DNA of 64,000 nucleotides from Sulfitobacter donghicola DSW-25 = KCTC 12864 = JCM 14565 (GCF_000622405.1 NZ_JASF01000005.1:1798001-1862000); one strand, 5' to 3'. Counted from the first letter of the stretch, positions 43,982 through 54,306 are shown. Made by a program: numbers and translations. The notes: a model not told the origin generated them from the letters alone.

Positions 43982-44809
43982 TTAACGGGAGAGAACGCGA
44001 TCCAGTAGGCGCGTTGGTAGTATACGACGAATTGTCCCAGCCAGATAGGTCGGCGTTGTCACGTAATACCTTGGGCGTGGGCGCGGGGCCTCAACGGCAT
44101 GGATCAGCTTTTTGACAACTGCTTGGGGGGGGAGCTCAAATTTATCCGGCCCTGAGGCGTTATACAGGCGTGGGCCCAGTTCGGTTTCGTACTGATGCGC
44201 ACGGGCCGAGTTTTCCCAATCGACCCAGCGTTCAAAATGGGGGATCGAATTTGAGCGGATTTTTGAGGTAATCGGGCCGGGTTCGATCAGGATCGGATGA
44301 ACCCCAGTGCCACGCATCTCAAGGCGCAGCGTGTCGGTAAGACCTTCAAGAGCAAATTTGGTGGCGTTATAGGCGCCGCGCCAAGGTTGGGCGACAAGCC
44401 CTAAAACAGAGGAGCATTGGACAATACGGCCATGCCCTTGGGCGCGCATCGTGGGGATGATCGCGCGGGTTAGCGTGTGCCACCCAAAGAAGTTTGCCTC
44501 GAATATCTCGCGAAGCGCTTCGGTCGGGATGTCTTCAACCGCACCTGGTGTGGCGTGGGCGCCATTGTTGAAAACAGCGTCCAAAGTGCCGCCAGTATCC
44601 TCCAGAATATCTGCCAAGGCGACGATGATGCTGTCGGGGTCCATATAATCAATGCGGGGGCTGTCAAAACCTTCTTCGCGTAGGCGCGCGCAATCCAGTT
44701 CCTGACGGCAGGCGGCATAGACATGCCAGCCGCGTTCGCGCATGCCGTGGGCGGCGGCATAGCCGATCCCCGAAGAGCAGCCCGTAATGAGGATTGTGCG
44801 TTTAGACAT
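43982..44809 (-). CDS. Short-chain dehydrogenase/reductase
   Basis: A 275-residue classical SDR. It has the cofactor motif ILITGCSSGIGYAAA, NNGAHATPG, catalytic Ser in IVQCSSVLG and the YNATK active-site pair. The start at 44809 (MSKRTILITG) is the only one that fits the Rossmann fold but lies immediately after the T-tract of a terminator on the same strand and has no good Shine-Dalgarno site. A longer in-frame extension would pass through the hairpin. Substrate unknown. Confidence 0.88.
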   Translation of the reverse strand: MSKRTILITGCSSGIGYAAAHGMRERGWHVYAACRQELDCARLREEGFDSPRIDYMDPDSIIVALADILEDTGGTLDAVFNNGAHATPGAVEDIPTEALREIFEANFFGWHTLTRAIIPTMRAQGHGRIVQCSSVLGLVAQPWRGAYNATKFALEGLTDTLRLEMRGTGVHPILIEPGPITSKIRSNSIPHFERWVDWENSARAHQYETELGPRLYNASGPDKFELPPQAVVKKLIHAVEAPRPRPRYYVTTPTYLAGTIRRILPTRLLDRVLSR

Positions 44810-44838
44810 AAAAAAGGCCCCGTTGGTGAACGAGGCCT
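44810..44838 (-). terminator. Rho-independent terminator of the SH3 gene, abutting the SDR start
   Basis: In minus-strand RNA AGGCCUCGUU pairs with AACGGGGCCU (10 bp with one U-G pair, 4-nt loop CACC) and is followed by six U. On the plus strand the same site has a C-A mismatch, so it is built for the minus strand. The U-tract is directly followed by the SDR ATG at 44809. Confidence 0.85.
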
Positions 44839-44882
44839 GATGTGCGTTGTTTTGGATAGAATGGCAATTGCCCTTGTTGGCC

Positions 44883-45452
44883 TTAGCCCGAAGTGAGCAA
44901 GAAATCGGCCATCCATCCTGGCTCGCCGCCATCTAGGGGTTGCATGCGAACCCATCCGTTTCCGTTGTCTTCCAAAACCTCAACGGAAACGCCGCGGGTT
45001 AATTTGTTGACGATGCCATAGTCGGTTGACGGCCCTCCACGCACATTCACGCGGTTACCGGATACGGTGCGGATGTCACCGTCTTGGGTTTGGGGTGCAG
45101 TGGTGTCTGTTGTTGCGATCAGGCTCGGCAAGATGATCTGAGGCGTTTCCACGCTGTCGATAACTTTTGCTTCGGTTGTCGTCGCCTCTTCGGCGGCTTC
45201 GCTAACATTGGTAAGGCTCAGTGAGACGCGTGTTACGTCTGGTGTGCTATCGATCTTGGCAATGGAGGCTGTGTCAATAATCGAGGGGGCCTCCTGCGCG
45301 GCGGGGGGCTCTGCGGCAGCAACAATCTTTTCATCTGCTTCGGGCGCTTCAGCAGCCAAGCGTGCGCTTGCTGGTTGGAAATCCGATCCACCGCTTAGCT
45401 CATAAAAGGCAAAGGCCAAAAAGCCGAAAGTCAAAAGGATAAAGGTTTTCAT
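44883..45452 (-). CDS. SH3-domain secreted/membrane-anchored protein
   Basis: A 189-residue protein with an N-terminal hydrophobic segment (MKTFILLTFGFLAFAFYELS) that could be a signal or anchor, a low-complexity Ala/Glu/Thr-rich linker of about 90 residues, and a C-terminal bacterial SH3 domain (GNRVNVRGGPSTDYGIVNKL, GWVRMQPLDGGEPGWM). Such proteins often bind peptidoglycan. It is divergent from parC and ends at the terminator described separately. Confidence 0.88.
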   Translation of the reverse strand: MKTFILLTFGFLAFAFYELSGGSDFQPASARLAAEAPEADEKIVAAAEPPAAQEAPSIIDTASIAKIDSTPDVTRVSLSLTNVSEAAEEATTTEAKVIDSVETPQIILPSLIATTDTTAPQTQDGDIRTVSGNRVNVRGGPSTDYGIVNKLTRGVSVEVLEDNGNGWVRMQPLDGGEPGWMADFLLTSG

Positions 45453-45652
45453 GGTTACGGCTCCAACAGATTCTCATAGAAACCAAGAATCTGGCTTCCC
45501 CCACACCTTAGGTATCAAAGTTCGTGAACTTTTTTGAGGGGAAAAAGGAAGAAAATTGGCACGTATCCTGAATGCCACGTTCGCCCAATGAGCTTTGCAA
45601 TTTGGTATGGCTACCGCTTGTCGACCTGTCGCGGCACGGCTAAACAACTTGC

Positions 45653-47956
45653 ATGTCAGATACGCAAAACCCAGCCGCCCCTCGATTTGAGGAAACGTCA
45701 GAACCCCTTCGCCGTGCGTTGGGTGATCGCTATCTCACGTATGCGCTTAGTACGATTATGCACCGTGCGCTGCCTGATGCGCGCGATGGGTTAAAGCCGG
45801 TTCACCGTCGAATCCTATATGCGATGAATCGCTTGCGGTTGAATTCGACGGGTGGGTTTCTAAAGTCTGCCAAGATCAGCGGCGACACGATGGGGGATTT
45901 CCACCCGCATGGTGATGCGGCGATCTATGATGCGATGGCGCGTTTGGCGCAGGACTTTAACGTGCGTTATCCGCTGGTGGATGGGCAGGGTAACTTTGGC
46001 AACATCGACGGGGATAACCCCGCTGCCAGCCGATACACCGAAGCGCGTATGACATTGGTCGCCGAGGCAATGCTGGAAGGCCTCAACGAAAACGTCGTTG
46101 ATTTTCGCGACAACTATGATGGCCGTCTGACAGAACCGTCAGTTTTGCCAGCGCAGTTTCCGAACCTTTTGGCCAATGGCTCTAGCGGGATTGCTGTGGG
46201 GATGGCGACGAATATTCCGCCGCACAATATATCCGAGCTGTGTGACGCCTGTATCCATCTGATCAAAACGCCTGACGCGCGTGATGACACGTTGCTCAAC
46301 TATGTGCCGGGGCCGGATTTCCCGACAGGCGGCGTGATTGTTGAGCCCGAAGACAGTATTGCAACAGCCTATCGCACGGGTAAGGGGGGCTTTCGCCTGC
46401 GCGCGCGTTGGGAGGTCGAAGACCTTGGCCGCGGCCAGTGGCAGATCGTTGTGACCGAAATTCCCTATCAGGTTCAAAAGTCCAAGCTGATTGAAAAGAT
46501 TGCCGAGGCGATCCAGACCAAAAAGATCCCGATCCTTGCAGATGTGCGCGACGAAAGCGCCGAAGACGTGCGCATGGTGCTGGAGCCGCGTTCGAAAAAC
46601 GTCGATCCCGAGGTCTTGATGGGCATGATGTTCCGCTCTTCTGATCTAGAGGTGCGGTTTTCGTTGAACATGAACGTGCTGATCGACGGCGTCACGCCTA
46701 AGGTGTGCTCGATGAAGGAAGTGCTGCGCGCCTTCCTTGATCACCGCCGCGAAGTGCTGGAGCGCCGTTCGCGTCACCGCATGGAAAAGATCGACCACCG
46801 TCTGGAAGTGTTGGAGGGCTTTATCGTTGCCTTCCTCAATCTAGACCGCGTGATCGACATCATCCGGTATGATGATGAGCCAAAAGATGCCTTGATGCGC
46901 GAAGACTGGGGTAAGACCCACGTGCGTGCGATGGATGAAAAGGATTATGTCTCGCCCGCCGCTGGCGATGGTGAGTTGTCCGAAGTGCAGGCCGAGGCCA
47001 TCCTGAATATGCGCTTGCGCAGCTTGCGCCGCCTCGAAGAACTGGAGCTTTTGCGCGAACAAACCGAGCTGATGGAAGAGCGCGCTGGGCTAGAAGATCT
47101 GCTGGAGAACGAAAGCCTGCAGTGGGACAGTATTACAGACCAGTTGCGTGAGACGAAAAAGCAATTCGGCAAGCAATATGATGGCGGCGCCCGCAGAACC
47201 ACTTTTGCCGAGGCCGGTGTGATCGAGGATGTGCCGATCGAGGCCATGATCGACCGTGAGCCGATAACGGTCGTCTGTTCCGAGATGGGGTGGATTCGCG
47301 CCATGACGGGCCACATTGATCTGGCGCGTGAGTTGAAATTCAAAGACGGTGACGGACCGCGGTTTATCTTTCATGCCGAAACGACAGACCGTTTGTTGGC
47401 CTTTGGCAGTAATGGCCGCTTCTACACCGTATCCGCCGCCAACCTACCCGGTGGGCGTGGCATGGGGGAACCTTTGCGCTTGATGGTTGACCTGCCAAAC
47501 GAGGTGCAACTGGTTGAGCTGTTTATCCACAAACCCGATGGCAAATTGCTGGTCGCATCATCGGCAGGGGATGGTTTCGTCGTGCCAGAGGCTGATGTAG
47601 TGGCGCAAACCCGTTCGGGTAAGCAGGTGTTGAATGTGCGTGGCGATGTTACGGCCATGATTTGCAAATCCGTTGAAGGCGATAGCGTCGCTGCCGTGGG
47701 TGAAAACCGCAAAGTGCTGGTGTTTGCCTTGGACGAGCTGCCCGAAATGGGCCGCGGTAAAGGTGTGCGAATGCAAAAGTACAAGGATGGCGGCCTATCA
47801 GACGCCACGACCTTTAACCGCGCAGACGGGCTGAGCTGGCTAGACCCTGCAGGGCGCACCCGTACCGAGGTCGAGCTGGCTGAATGGACAGGCAAGCGGG
47901 CAACAGCGGGCCGCATGGCACCTCGTGGGTTCCCGCGTGACAATAAGTTCACCTGA
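45653..47956 (+). CDS. parC: DNA topoisomerase IV subunit A
   Basis: Decatenating type II topoisomerase subunit. The 767-residue protein has the winged-helix region [19 protein letters not shown], the quinolone-region stretch [19 protein letters not shown], the catalytic Tyr in [10 protein letters not shown], and a C-terminal beta-pinwheel. In the quinolone-resistance region the residues following GDFHPHGD are typical wild type. It is longer than a GyrA-like short form is not; length and the lack of the GyrA box support ParC over GyrA. Confidence 0.95.
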   Translation: MSDTQNPAAPRFEETSEPLRRALGDRYLTYALSTIMHRALPDARDGLKPVHRRILYAMNRLRLNSTGGFLKSAKISGDTMGDFHPHGDAAIYDAMARLAQDFNVRYPLVDGQGNFGNIDGDNPAASRYTEARMTLVAEAMLEGLNENVVDFRDNYDGRLTEPSVLPAQFPNLLANGSSGIAVGMATNIPPHNISELCDACIHLIKTPDARDDTLLNYVPGPDFPTGGVIVEPEDSIATAYRTGKGGFRLRARWEVEDLGRGQWQIVVTEIPYQVQKSKLIEKIAEAIQTKKIPILADVRDESAEDVRMVLEPRSKNVDPEVLMGMMFRSSDLEVRFSLNMNVLIDGVTPKVCSMKEVLRAFLDHRREVLERRSRHRMEKIDHRLEVLEGFIVAFLNLDRVIDIIRYDDEPKDALMREDWGKTHVRAMDEKDYVSPAAGDGELSEVQAEAILNMRLRSLRRLEELELLREQTELMEERAGLEDLLENESLQWDSITDQLRETKKQFGKQYDGGARRTTFAEAGVIEDVPIEAMIDREPITVVCSEMGWIRAMTGHIDLARELKFKDGDGPRFIFHAETTDRLLAFGSNGRFYTVSAANLPGGRGMGEPLRLMVDLPNEVQLVELFIHKPDGKLLVASSAGDGFVVPEADVVAQTRSGKQVLNVRGDVTAMICKSVEGDSVAAVGENRKVLVFALDELPEMGRGKGVRMQKYKDGGLSDATTFNRADGLSWLDPAGRTRTEVELAEWTGKRATAGRMAPRGFPRDNKFT

Positions 47957-49253
47957 TCTTTCGCCCCCACCAATTCCCGAACAGGGGATTGATGTTTGGT
48001 TCGTGGGCAACCGCTCGGCGTTGTTTTGGTTGGCGTTGAAATCTGGTTTTTGGACGGTTCTCACGCTGGGGTTCTACCGCTTCTGGATGAAGACCCGCCT
48101 GCGCCGCTGGTACTGGTCGTCGATCCGTCCGGGTGGGTATCCGTTGGAGTATGTCGGCGATCCGTGGGAAAAGCTGTTGGGCTTTTTCATCGCGGTGGTG
48201 ATCCTGACTTTTTACATCGGCATCGTAAATCTGGTCCTGATGTTCGCCAGCTTTTCGTTCTTTCAAAGCTCGTTCCTAGGGTATTTCACCAGTTTTGTCG
48301 GGGTGATTCCTATATGGTTTTACGCGCAATACCGCGCGCGGCGGTATGTTCTGGGACGAACACGTTGGCGCGGTGTGCGGTTTGGTCTGGAGAAGGGGGC
48401 GTGGGGCTATGCATGGCGTGCCTTGGTGCATTGGCTGATCACCATTTGCACGTTGGGTATTCTTTGGCCCCGCATGACGTTCTGGCTGGAGAAGTATAAA
48501 ACGGATCGCACGTTTTTCGGGTCTGGCAAGATGGAACAAGGCGGGCGTTGGCAGATGCTGTTTCCCGCTGCGATGCCTTTTGCTGTTGGGGTTCTTTTGT
48601 TGGGGCTCTGCAGTGTCTGGCTGGTTTGGCTTGATCCTATCCTCCCGTTCGTGGTGGACGGGGAGGGAGATTTTGCGGAAGCCTTGGGTGGGCTGCTGGA
48701 GGTTGAGCTCAGCCTTCTAAATATGATCCGTCCTGCGCGTCTCTTTGTTCTCATTCCCTTGGTTTTGTTGCTGATCTATGGCGCGGTTCACTATCGCTTT
48801 GTTAGCAAACGTATTCTAGCAGGACGCAAGACTATGAATGGTGTCCAAATGCGATCCGAGCTGAAAGGTCTGCGTATTTCGATGATCTATGTGCTTGGTA
48901 CGACAATCGCCTATTTGATCCTGATCATTGGGCTGGGTGGGATTGTGGGTGTGGCGATTGGGTTGCTGGGGCCGGATGCCTTTCTTGAGGCACAGATTGG
49001 CACATCGGATCCGTTGGGAAATCTGCCACAATGGCTATCGTTTACCATCCTTGCGATGTTGTACCTCTCCGTCTTTTTGTTCTGGGGCGTGCTTCATCAT
49101 GTCTTTGTCACGTTTCCCCTGATGCGCCACATGGCGGTAACGCTTAGCCTCCATAACATTGCTGGTTTGGCCGAGATCAACCAACGTAAACGCGATGAAT
49201 TCGCCGAGGCCGAAGGCTTTGCCGAGGCGTTGGATTTGGGGGCTGCGATATGA
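47925..49253 (+). CDS. DUF898 (YjgN-like) membrane protein
   Basis: A 442-residue polytopic membrane protein. It has two similar halves, each with the DUF898 pattern ([25 protein letters not shown] at the start of the first, given in part, and [20 protein letters not shown] in the middle). Family function is unknown. The start is GTG at 47925, overlapping parC by 32 bases; GTG 47937 is possible too. The next gene, an M48 protease, begins in its stop (ATGA). Confidence 0.85.
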   Translation: MGSRVTISSPDLSPPPIPEQGIDVWFVGNRSALFWLALKSGFWTVLTLGFYRFWMKTRLRRWYWSSIRPGGYPLEYVGDPWEKLLGFFIAVVILTFYIGIVNLVLMFASFSFFQSSFLGYFTSFVGVIPIWFYAQYRARRYVLGRTRWRGVRFGLEKGAWGYAWRALVHWLITICTLGILWPRMTFWLEKYKTDRTFFGSGKMEQGGRWQMLFPAAMPFAVGVLLLGLCSVWLVWLDPILPFVVDGEGDFAEALGGLLEVELSLLNMIRPARLFVLIPLVLLLIYGAVHYRFVSKRILAGRKTMNGVQMRSELKGLRISMIYVLGTTIAYLILIIGLGGIVGVAIGLLGPDAFLEAQIGTSDPLGNLPQWLSFTILAMLYLSVFLFWGVLHHVFVTFPLMRHMAVTLSLHNIAGLAEINQRKRDEFAEAEGFAEALDLGAAI

Positions 49254-50395
49254 CGATGCCACCTGACCTCCCCCAGCGGCACAGCAGCACGGATATCCTG
49301 TTTGATGGTCGCCGCAGTGCGTATTTCGATGGGGACTCACCCGTTCCCCAAGACGTGACATTGGCTGTTGATACACAGGCGCAAATGCTTGAGATTGGCC
49401 TGCCAGCAAGTGCTGAAAGCGGCGTGCGCTGGCCACTGGATGAAATCCGCCGGCTAGACGATACGGCTGGTAAGGAGGGTGTGATTTTGCGCTGGACGGG
49501 TGATCCGCTGGCGCGACTACACCTGTTTGACGTATCCCTTTTGCCCCATCTGCGCAGGCTTAAACGTCGCGCTCCGCCAAAGGGGCGGGGGCGATTGGCG
49601 GCATGGGCCATTGGCGCTGTTGCCGCAGTTGCATTGCAGGTCGGCGTATTGGTCCCGATGTTGGCAGATAGCCTTGCCACCTATGTTCCCCCAGCTGGTG
49701 AGCGGGCTTTGGGCGAGGCGACGTTTAAACAAATACGCCAAGCGCTTGCAGGGTCGGGGCTACCTCCGTTGCCGATCTGTGAAGGCGAAGAGGGATTAGC
49801 CGCTTTTGAGCGGATGCTCGTAGCGCTTGATGTTGAGCGAGACACTGACGCCGCGATCAAATTGTTTGTTCTGGATCATGAGATGGTCAATGCCTTTGCG
49901 CTGCCCGGCGGATATGTTGTGTTTTTCCGCGGCATGATCGATGCCGCGCAAAGCCCGAATGAAATCGCCGCGGTTTTGGCGCATGAAGTCGGTCACGTCG
50001 AAAATCGCGACCCAACGCGCCATGCGCTGAGGTCGGCAGGGTCAATCGGTATCCTCGGGCTGCTCTTTGGTGATTTTGCAGGGGGGGCGGCGGTTTTGTT
50101 TCTGACGGAAAAACTGATTAGTGCGAACTATGCTCAAGCTGCGGAAAAAGGTGCTGACGAGTTTGCCTATGAGGTGCTGGAAAACGCAAATGTCTCTCCG
50201 GCGGCGCTGGGCGATATGTTTGAGCGATTGCGCGATAAATACGGTGATACCGAAGGGATCGTTTCGCATTTTGTCAGCCACCCTACGCTGACCAGTCGGA
50301 TCGATTTTTCCAGAGGGGCGGCCATCAAGGGCAAACCCTATGCAGATGTCTTGTCTGATGGCGAATGGGCGGCGATGCAGCAGGTCTGCGATTAA
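49250..50395 (+). CDS. M48 family metalloprotease
   Basis: A 381-residue protease. One membrane segment (WAIGAVAAVALQVGVLVPML) lies at about residues 118-140, and the zinc site HEVGH is near residue 243 (VLAHEVGHVENRDP), with the third ligand in EKGADEFAYE. Related to the periplasmic BepA/HtpX group; an N-terminal region of about 100 residues (FDGRRSAYFDGDSPVPQDV) is unrelated to those. Coupled to the DUF898 gene, so both may handle membrane-protein quality control. Confidence 0.9.
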   Translation: MTMPPDLPQRHSSTDILFDGRRSAYFDGDSPVPQDVTLAVDTQAQMLEIGLPASAESGVRWPLDEIRRLDDTAGKEGVILRWTGDPLARLHLFDVSLLPHLRRLKRRAPPKGRGRLAAWAIGAVAAVALQVGVLVPMLADSLATYVPPAGERALGEATFKQIRQALAGSGLPPLPICEGEEGLAAFERMLVALDVERDTDAAIKLFVLDHEMVNAFALPGGYVVFFRGMIDAAQSPNEIAAVLAHEVGHVENRDPTRHALRSAGSIGILGLLFGDFAGGAAVLFLTEKLISANYAQAAEKGADEFAYEVLENANVSPAALGDMFERLRDKYGDTEGIVSHFVSHPTLTSRIDFSRGAAIKGKPYADVLSDGEWAAMQQVCD

Positions 50396-50709
50396 AACTG
50401 ACAGGTATCTTGGTGGCCATCCTTCGAGATGCGCACAGCGGTACGGGTTTCAAAATCTATGATCCGCCGTTGATTTTCGGCACTGCAGGCCAACCCGCCA
50501 GCAAGAGGGGTGGTGCAGATGAAAATCAAACCATCCGCTTTGGCAAACTGACCTGTTCCCAGCACATGCACCTCTTTGGGGCCGCTGGCACAGGATAGAG
50601 AGAGGGTTTGCTGCGGCAAGCCTTCTGTCTGCTGTTGCCAATCGCGTTGTTCAGCGCTGATTGTTGTACATGCGGCAAGAGGCAGAAAAGCCCAGACAAT
50701 GCGGTTCAT
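50392..50709 (-). CDS. Small lipoprotein of unknown function
   Basis: A 105-residue protein with a lipoprotein signal (MNRIVWAFLPLAAC, lipobox LAAC). Four further Cys are visible in the mature part (SCASGPKEVHVLGTG, FICTTPLAGGLACSAE), so disulfides are likely. Family unknown. AGGAG lies six bases before the ATG at 50709; an upstream frame reaching 50826 would include non-signal sequence. The 3' end overlaps the convergent M48 gene by four bases. Confidence 0.75.
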   Translation of the reverse strand: MNRIVWAFLPLAACTTISAEQRDWQQQTEGLPQQTLSLSCASGPKEVHVLGTGQFAKADGLIFICTTPLAGGLACSAENQRRIIDFETRTAVRISKDGHQDTCQF

Positions 50710-50840
50710 GTTGTCTCCTGACCGGCCAAGTGTTGCAGATTCCAGACGTACCCCCTGTTTGCGGCCTTGCCAAGCGGTCGGCGCATTGCACCCTTTAGGT
50801 CCATGCGGTATCGCATTTGTTAACAATGAGGGGGCTCCAA

Positions 50841-51449
50841 ATGGGTGCGATCAGATTGATGCGGTTGACGGGTGCGATGCTGTTGGTTGGTGTTTTGGCG
50901 GCCTGTAATGGTGCTGCTGATCTGGGCAAGCCAGCTGTGCCGCTGGGGGATTTCAAACTGGCGCATAACATTGTTGTCGCGCCAAAGATCCAAAAGGTGC
51001 CGCTCAGCCGTGAGCTGGAAACCGAAGTGATGACAAAGATGTTGCAAGAGGCGGTCTCGGAACGGTTTGATCGTTATGACGGCACGCGTCTTTACCACTT
51101 TGGCATTTCGATCGAGAGCTACTTCCTTGCGCCTCCGGGGGTGCCTGTGGTGGCGGCCCCTAAATCGGCTATGATTATTCGGATCACCGTTTGGGATGAC
51201 GCCGAAAATAAAAAGCTGACCGAAAAGGCGCATCAGATCACGGTTCTGGAATCACTGGATCAAGGTCCGCTGGTTGGATCAGGGTATACAAAAACCGCCG
51301 AGGAACAGTTCAAGAATCTCAGCCAGAACGCGGTAAAGCAGATCGAAAACTTCCTTGTCAAAAAGAACGCGGAAGAGGGGTGGTTTTCTGAGGGTGTCAT
51401 AACGGCAAAGCCGGATGATGACGCTGCCAAGGCCGACGAGGCGGGATAA
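50841..51449 (+). CDS. Lipoprotein of unknown function
   Basis: A 202-residue lipoprotein; the signal is MGAIRLMRLTGAMLLVGVLAAC with lipobox LAAC. The mature part has a mixed alpha/beta pattern (DFKLAHNIVVAPKIQKV, MIIRITVWDDAENKKL) with no Cys and an acidic Ala-rich end. I do not recognise it. The start is ATG 50841 with GAGGGGG upstream. It is 146 bp before tuf but a promoter-like sequence in the gap suggests separate transcription. Confidence 0.75.
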   Translation: MGAIRLMRLTGAMLLVGVLAACNGAADLGKPAVPLGDFKLAHNIVVAPKIQKVPLSRELETEVMTKMLQEAVSERFDRYDGTRLYHFGISIESYFLAPPGVPVVAAPKSAMIIRITVWDDAENKKLTEKAHQITVLESLDQGPLVGSGYTKTAEEQFKNLSQNAVKQIENFLVKKNAEEGWFSEGVITAKPDDDAAKADEAG

Positions 51450-51507
51450 TAAACCGACCGTCTTGCCGCAGCACGCAACGAAACTACAACGCGGCTGCAA
51501 GACCCGC

Positions 51508-51536
51508 TTGATTTTACCTTCCAGACCAACTATGTC
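51508..51536 (+). promoter_or_regulatory. tuf: Candidate sigma-70 promoter of tuf
   Basis: TTGATT, 17 bases, then TATGTC, ending 60 bases before the tuf ATG. Spacing is ideal; the -10 matches four of six consensus positions. Proposed from sequence only. Confidence 0.35.
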
Positions 51537-51595
51537 GCGCGCCATACGCAATACTGGTTCGCAATGAACCCTGTGATTTTTGGAAGGGCGCCACC

Positions 51596-52771
51596 ATGGC
51601 AAAGGAAAAGTTTGAACGTACCAAACCACACGTCAACATCGGCACAATTGGCCACGTTGACCACGGTAAGACGACACTGACGGCAGCGATCACCAAGTAT
51701 TTTGGTGACTTCAAAGCGTACGACCAGATTGATGGCGCGCCAGAAGAAAAAGCGCGTGGTATCACGATTTCGACTGCGCACGTTGAGTATGAAACAGCAG
51801 ACCGCCACTATGCGCACGTTGATTGCCCAGGTCACGCTGACTATGTGAAAAACATGATCACCGGTGCTGCGCAGATGGACGGCGCGATCCTGGTTGTGAA
51901 CGCGGCCGATGGCCCAATGCCACAGACACGTGAGCACATCCTTTTGGGCCGCCAGGTTGGCATCCCATACATGGTTGTTTTCATGAACAAAGTTGACCAG
52001 GTAGACGACGAAGAGCTGCTGGAACTGGTTGAAATGGAAATCCGTGAACTGCTGTCCTCTTACGAGTACCCAGGCGACGACATTCCAGTGATCGCAGGTT
52101 CCGCTTTGGCGGCGATGGAAGGTAACAACCCAGAAATCGGCGAAGAAGCGATCAAGAAATTGATGGCGGCTGTTGATGAGTACATCCCAACACCTGCACG
52201 TGCTGTTGACCAGCCGTTCCTGATGCCGGTTGAGGACGTGTTCTCGATCTCTGGCCGTGGTACAGTTGTTACAGGCCGTGTTGAGCGTGGCGTAATCAAT
52301 GTTGGCGACAGCATCGAAATCGTTGGTATCCGTGACACCACAACAACGACCTGCACAGGCGTTGAAATGTTCCGCAAGCTGCTGGACAGCGGTGAAGCGG
52401 GCGACAACATCGGCGCATTGCTGCGCGGCGTTGACCGTGACGGTGTTGAGCGTGGCCAGGTTCTTTGTAAGCCAGGTTCGGTTAACCCACACACGAAGTT
52501 CGAAGCAGAAGCCTATATTCTGACCAAAGAAGAAGGCGGTCGTCACACCCCATTCTTCGCGAACTACCGTCCACAGTTCTACTTCCGTACAACAGACGTT
52601 ACGGGCACAGTTCAGCTGCCAGAAGGCACTGAAATGGTTATGCCTGGTGACAACCTGAAGTTCGACGTTGAACTGATCGCGCCAATCGCGATGGAGCAGG
52701 GCCTGCGCTTTGCGATCCGCGAAGGTGGCCGTACCGTTGGTGCGGGCGTTGTATCCAAAATCACTGAGTAA
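51596..52771 (+). CDS. tuf: Elongation factor Tu
   Basis: The 391-residue GTPase delivers aminoacyl-tRNA to the ribosome. The G domain has [10 protein letters not shown] (G1), the effector [26 protein letters not shown] (G3) and NKVD (G4); domains II and III are complete. Codon use is strongly biased to a few codons (for example GTT, GAA, AAG), as for a very highly expressed gene. No rpsJ/rpsL neighbours are present, so this copy lies in the rpoB-type cluster; a second tuf copy in the str operon would be usual. Confidence 0.98.
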   Translation: MAKEKFERTKPHVNIGTIGHVDHGKTTLTAAITKYFGDFKAYDQIDGAPEEKARGITISTAHVEYETADRHYAHVDCPGHADYVKNMITGAAQMDGAILVVNAADGPMPQTREHILLGRQVGIPYMVVFMNKVDQVDDEELLELVEMEIRELLSSYEYPGDDIPVIAGSALAAMEGNNPEIGEEAIKKLMAAVDEYIPTPARAVDQPFLMPVEDVFSISGRGTVVTGRVERGVINVGDSIEIVGIRDTTTTTCTGVEMFRKLLDSGEAGDNIGALLRGVDRDGVERGQVLCKPGSVNPHTKFEAEAYILTKEEGGRHTPFFANYRPQFYFRTTDVTGTVQLPEGTEMVMPGDNLKFDVELIAPIAMEQGLRFAIREGGRTVGAGVVSKITE

Positions 52772-52813
52772 GCTGCTCTGGCCGCAAGGCCTGACATGCG
52801 AACTTAGCCAAGC

Positions 52814-52839
52814 AAAGGCCGTCCCTAGGGGCGGCCTTT
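52814..52839. terminator. Terminator after tuf
   Basis: AAAGGCCGTCCC and GGGGCGGCCTTT form a 12-bp stem with a 2-nt apex (TA) and one T-G pair. A and T runs on both sides are three bases. It lies 43 bp after the tuf stop and before tRNA-Trp. Confidence 0.85.
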
Positions 52840-52991
52840 GTTGCGTTTGCGGGAGGCGCATGTTGGCGCAGCAGGATTGGCAGGGGAGCAATCTGAACCA
52901 ACAAACAGTAAAAACCTCTCGCAAATCGCACGAACAATGTGCGATGCCCCTTGAACCTATATGGAATCCAGATTACCCAATGCGCAGGCAT

Positions 52992-53067
52992 AGGGGTTTA
53001 GCTCAGTTGGTAGAGCATCGGTCTCCAAAACCGAGGGTCGTGGGTTCGAGTCCCTCAGCCCCTGCCA
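52992..53067 (+). tRNA. tRNA-Trp (CCA anticodon)
   Basis: A 76-nt cloverleaf: acceptor AGGGGTT/AGCCCCT (one T-G pair), D arm GCTC-AGTTGGTA-GAGC, anticodon arm TCGGT-CTCCAAA-ACCGA with anticodon CCA, T arm GTGGG-TTCGAGT-CCCTC, and a genomically encoded 3' CCA. Position between tuf and secE is the common bacterial arrangement. Confidence 0.97.
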
Positions 53068-53234
53068 AAAATTCTCATGAAATTGTATCTATTTGGAATG
53101 GTAGTCGCTGGTCGCGCGGCCATATAGGTCATGCCTTGGAAACAATGACGTTTTTCAAACGCATTTGTTCCATCGTTACGGCGTAAAATGCTTTTAAGCC
53201 CTCATCTGGTAGCCAAATTTTACGGTAAGAACAG

Positions 53235-54029
53235 ATGACAGACGCAACGACGAATCCCACTGATAAAACTCCAGCATCCGAGCTTGATGAAAGCTCGTTA
53301 AGTGCGATCCGTTCGATCCTGACAGAAGACGCAGCGGCCCCCGCGCAGGAGCCTTCTCCTAGAGAACAGGCGCGGATTGAACGCGCCACAGCTGGTCACG
53401 CACCAAGGTCTGCCACGAGGGCGACCAAGAAATCAGATCGCTTGCCCCTGCTCGCCGATGCAGAATCAGACCCAGCGGCCGCCGCCCGCGCGCAAGAGTT
53501 GCTTGCCCCTAAGGTGAAAAAGCGCCGTTTTTCGCTGGGCCGCAAAGCTGCTGCTCCGACAAAAGTGGAACCGGTTCAACAACCGGTTGCCGAACCGAAG
53601 CGCAGGCAAGTTGTCCCCGCTGAAGGTTTGATCGACCGCATCAAAGCATATCGTCCGACGCCAGCCCATATGGCTATTGGGGCAATTCTATTGCTGGTGC
53701 TGTTTCGCCCATGGCTCGTTTTTGGGCTGTTGTTTTTATTTGCCCTGATCATGGTCGGAGTTTTCCTGATTTTGGGCTATGATGGTTTTTGGCAAAGCGT
53801 GATGAAGATCAGCCGTTGGTATGCCAACCGCCGTCCCGAGCGGGCCGCAGCGATGCATCAGCGTCTGGATCGGTTTGCCGTTCGATGGGATGCCATCCTT
53901 GACCGTTTCCCCGAGGGCACTGTTGATGGCCTGTACCTGCCAGACTTTGGCGAATTGGCCAGTGCCGACAGTCGCCATGATAAGGCGATGGAGCGCCGTT
54001 TGGATGGGTTGCAAAAAGAGGGAGGTTAA
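53235..54029 (+). CDS. Membrane protein of unknown function with disordered N terminus
   Basis: A 264-residue protein. The first 150 residues are hydrophilic and rich in Ala, Pro, Lys and Arg (for example KKRRFSLGRKAAAP), then two or three closely spaced hydrophobic segments (HMAIGAILLLVLFRPWLVF and FGLLFLFALIMVGVFLILGY), then a basic segment with ANRRPERAAAMHQRLDRFA. No known domain recognised; likely cytoplasmic N terminus. It lies between tRNA-Trp and secE, in a strong-expression region. Confidence 0.75.
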   Translation: MTDATTNPTDKTPASELDESSLSAIRSILTEDAAAPAQEPSPREQARIERATAGHAPRSATRATKKSDRLPLLADAESDPAAAARAQELLAPKVKKRRFSLGRKAAAPTKVEPVQQPVAEPKRRQVVPAEGLIDRIKAYRPTPAHMAIGAILLLVLFRPWLVFGLLFLFALIMVGVFLILGYDGFWQSVMKISRWYANRRPERAAAMHQRLDRFAVRWDAILDRFPEGTVDGLYLPDFGELASADSRHDKAMERRLDGLQKEGG

Positions 54030-54108
54030 GTCCCGCGCAATTTGCAGCCTTGAAACACCGCGCTACAGCGGCTAGATGCTCCTAACACGACAATTCAGGA
54101 TGTGATCC

Positions 54109-54306
54109 ATGGCCACCACCAACCCGCTTCAGTTCATTCAGCAAGTCCGCACCGAAGTGGCAAAGGTCGTATGGCCCACCCGCCGTGAGGTGATGCTCAC
54201 CACGGTTATGGTGTTTATCCTCGCTGCACTTACTGCTGTTTTCTTTGCTTTGGTTGATGTCGTGATCCGTGGTGGATTGCAGTACGTGTTGAACATGTTT
54301 GGCTAA
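54109..54306 (+). CDS. secE: Preprotein translocase subunit SecE
   Basis: A 65-residue SecE with one transmembrane span (TTVMVFILAALTAVFFALVD) preceded by the conserved amphipathic helix FIQQVRTEVAKVVWPTRREV. It stabilises SecY in the SecYEG channel. Short single-span SecE is normal in alphaproteobacteria. It is followed by nusG after 224 bp. Confidence 0.97.
   Translation: MATTNPLQFIQQVRTEVAKVVWPTRREVMLTTVMVFILAALTAVFFALVDVVIRGGLQYVLNMFG

Noticed and set aside
45517..45535. Small hairpin AAAGTT-CGTG-AACTTT with T-run between the SH3 gene and parC
   Set aside because: Located between divergent genes where no transcript would need termination; a 6-bp A/T-rich stem is easily found by chance.
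51530..52924. Long open frame (464 codons) antisense to tuf
   Set aside because: It covers tuf exactly on the other strand; strong codon bias of tuf leaves the antisense frame open. The product is Cys/Trp/His-rich with no recognisable domain.
53068..53117. 16-codon frame following tRNA-Trp
   Set aside because: No ribosome site and overlaps the tRNA 3' processing region.
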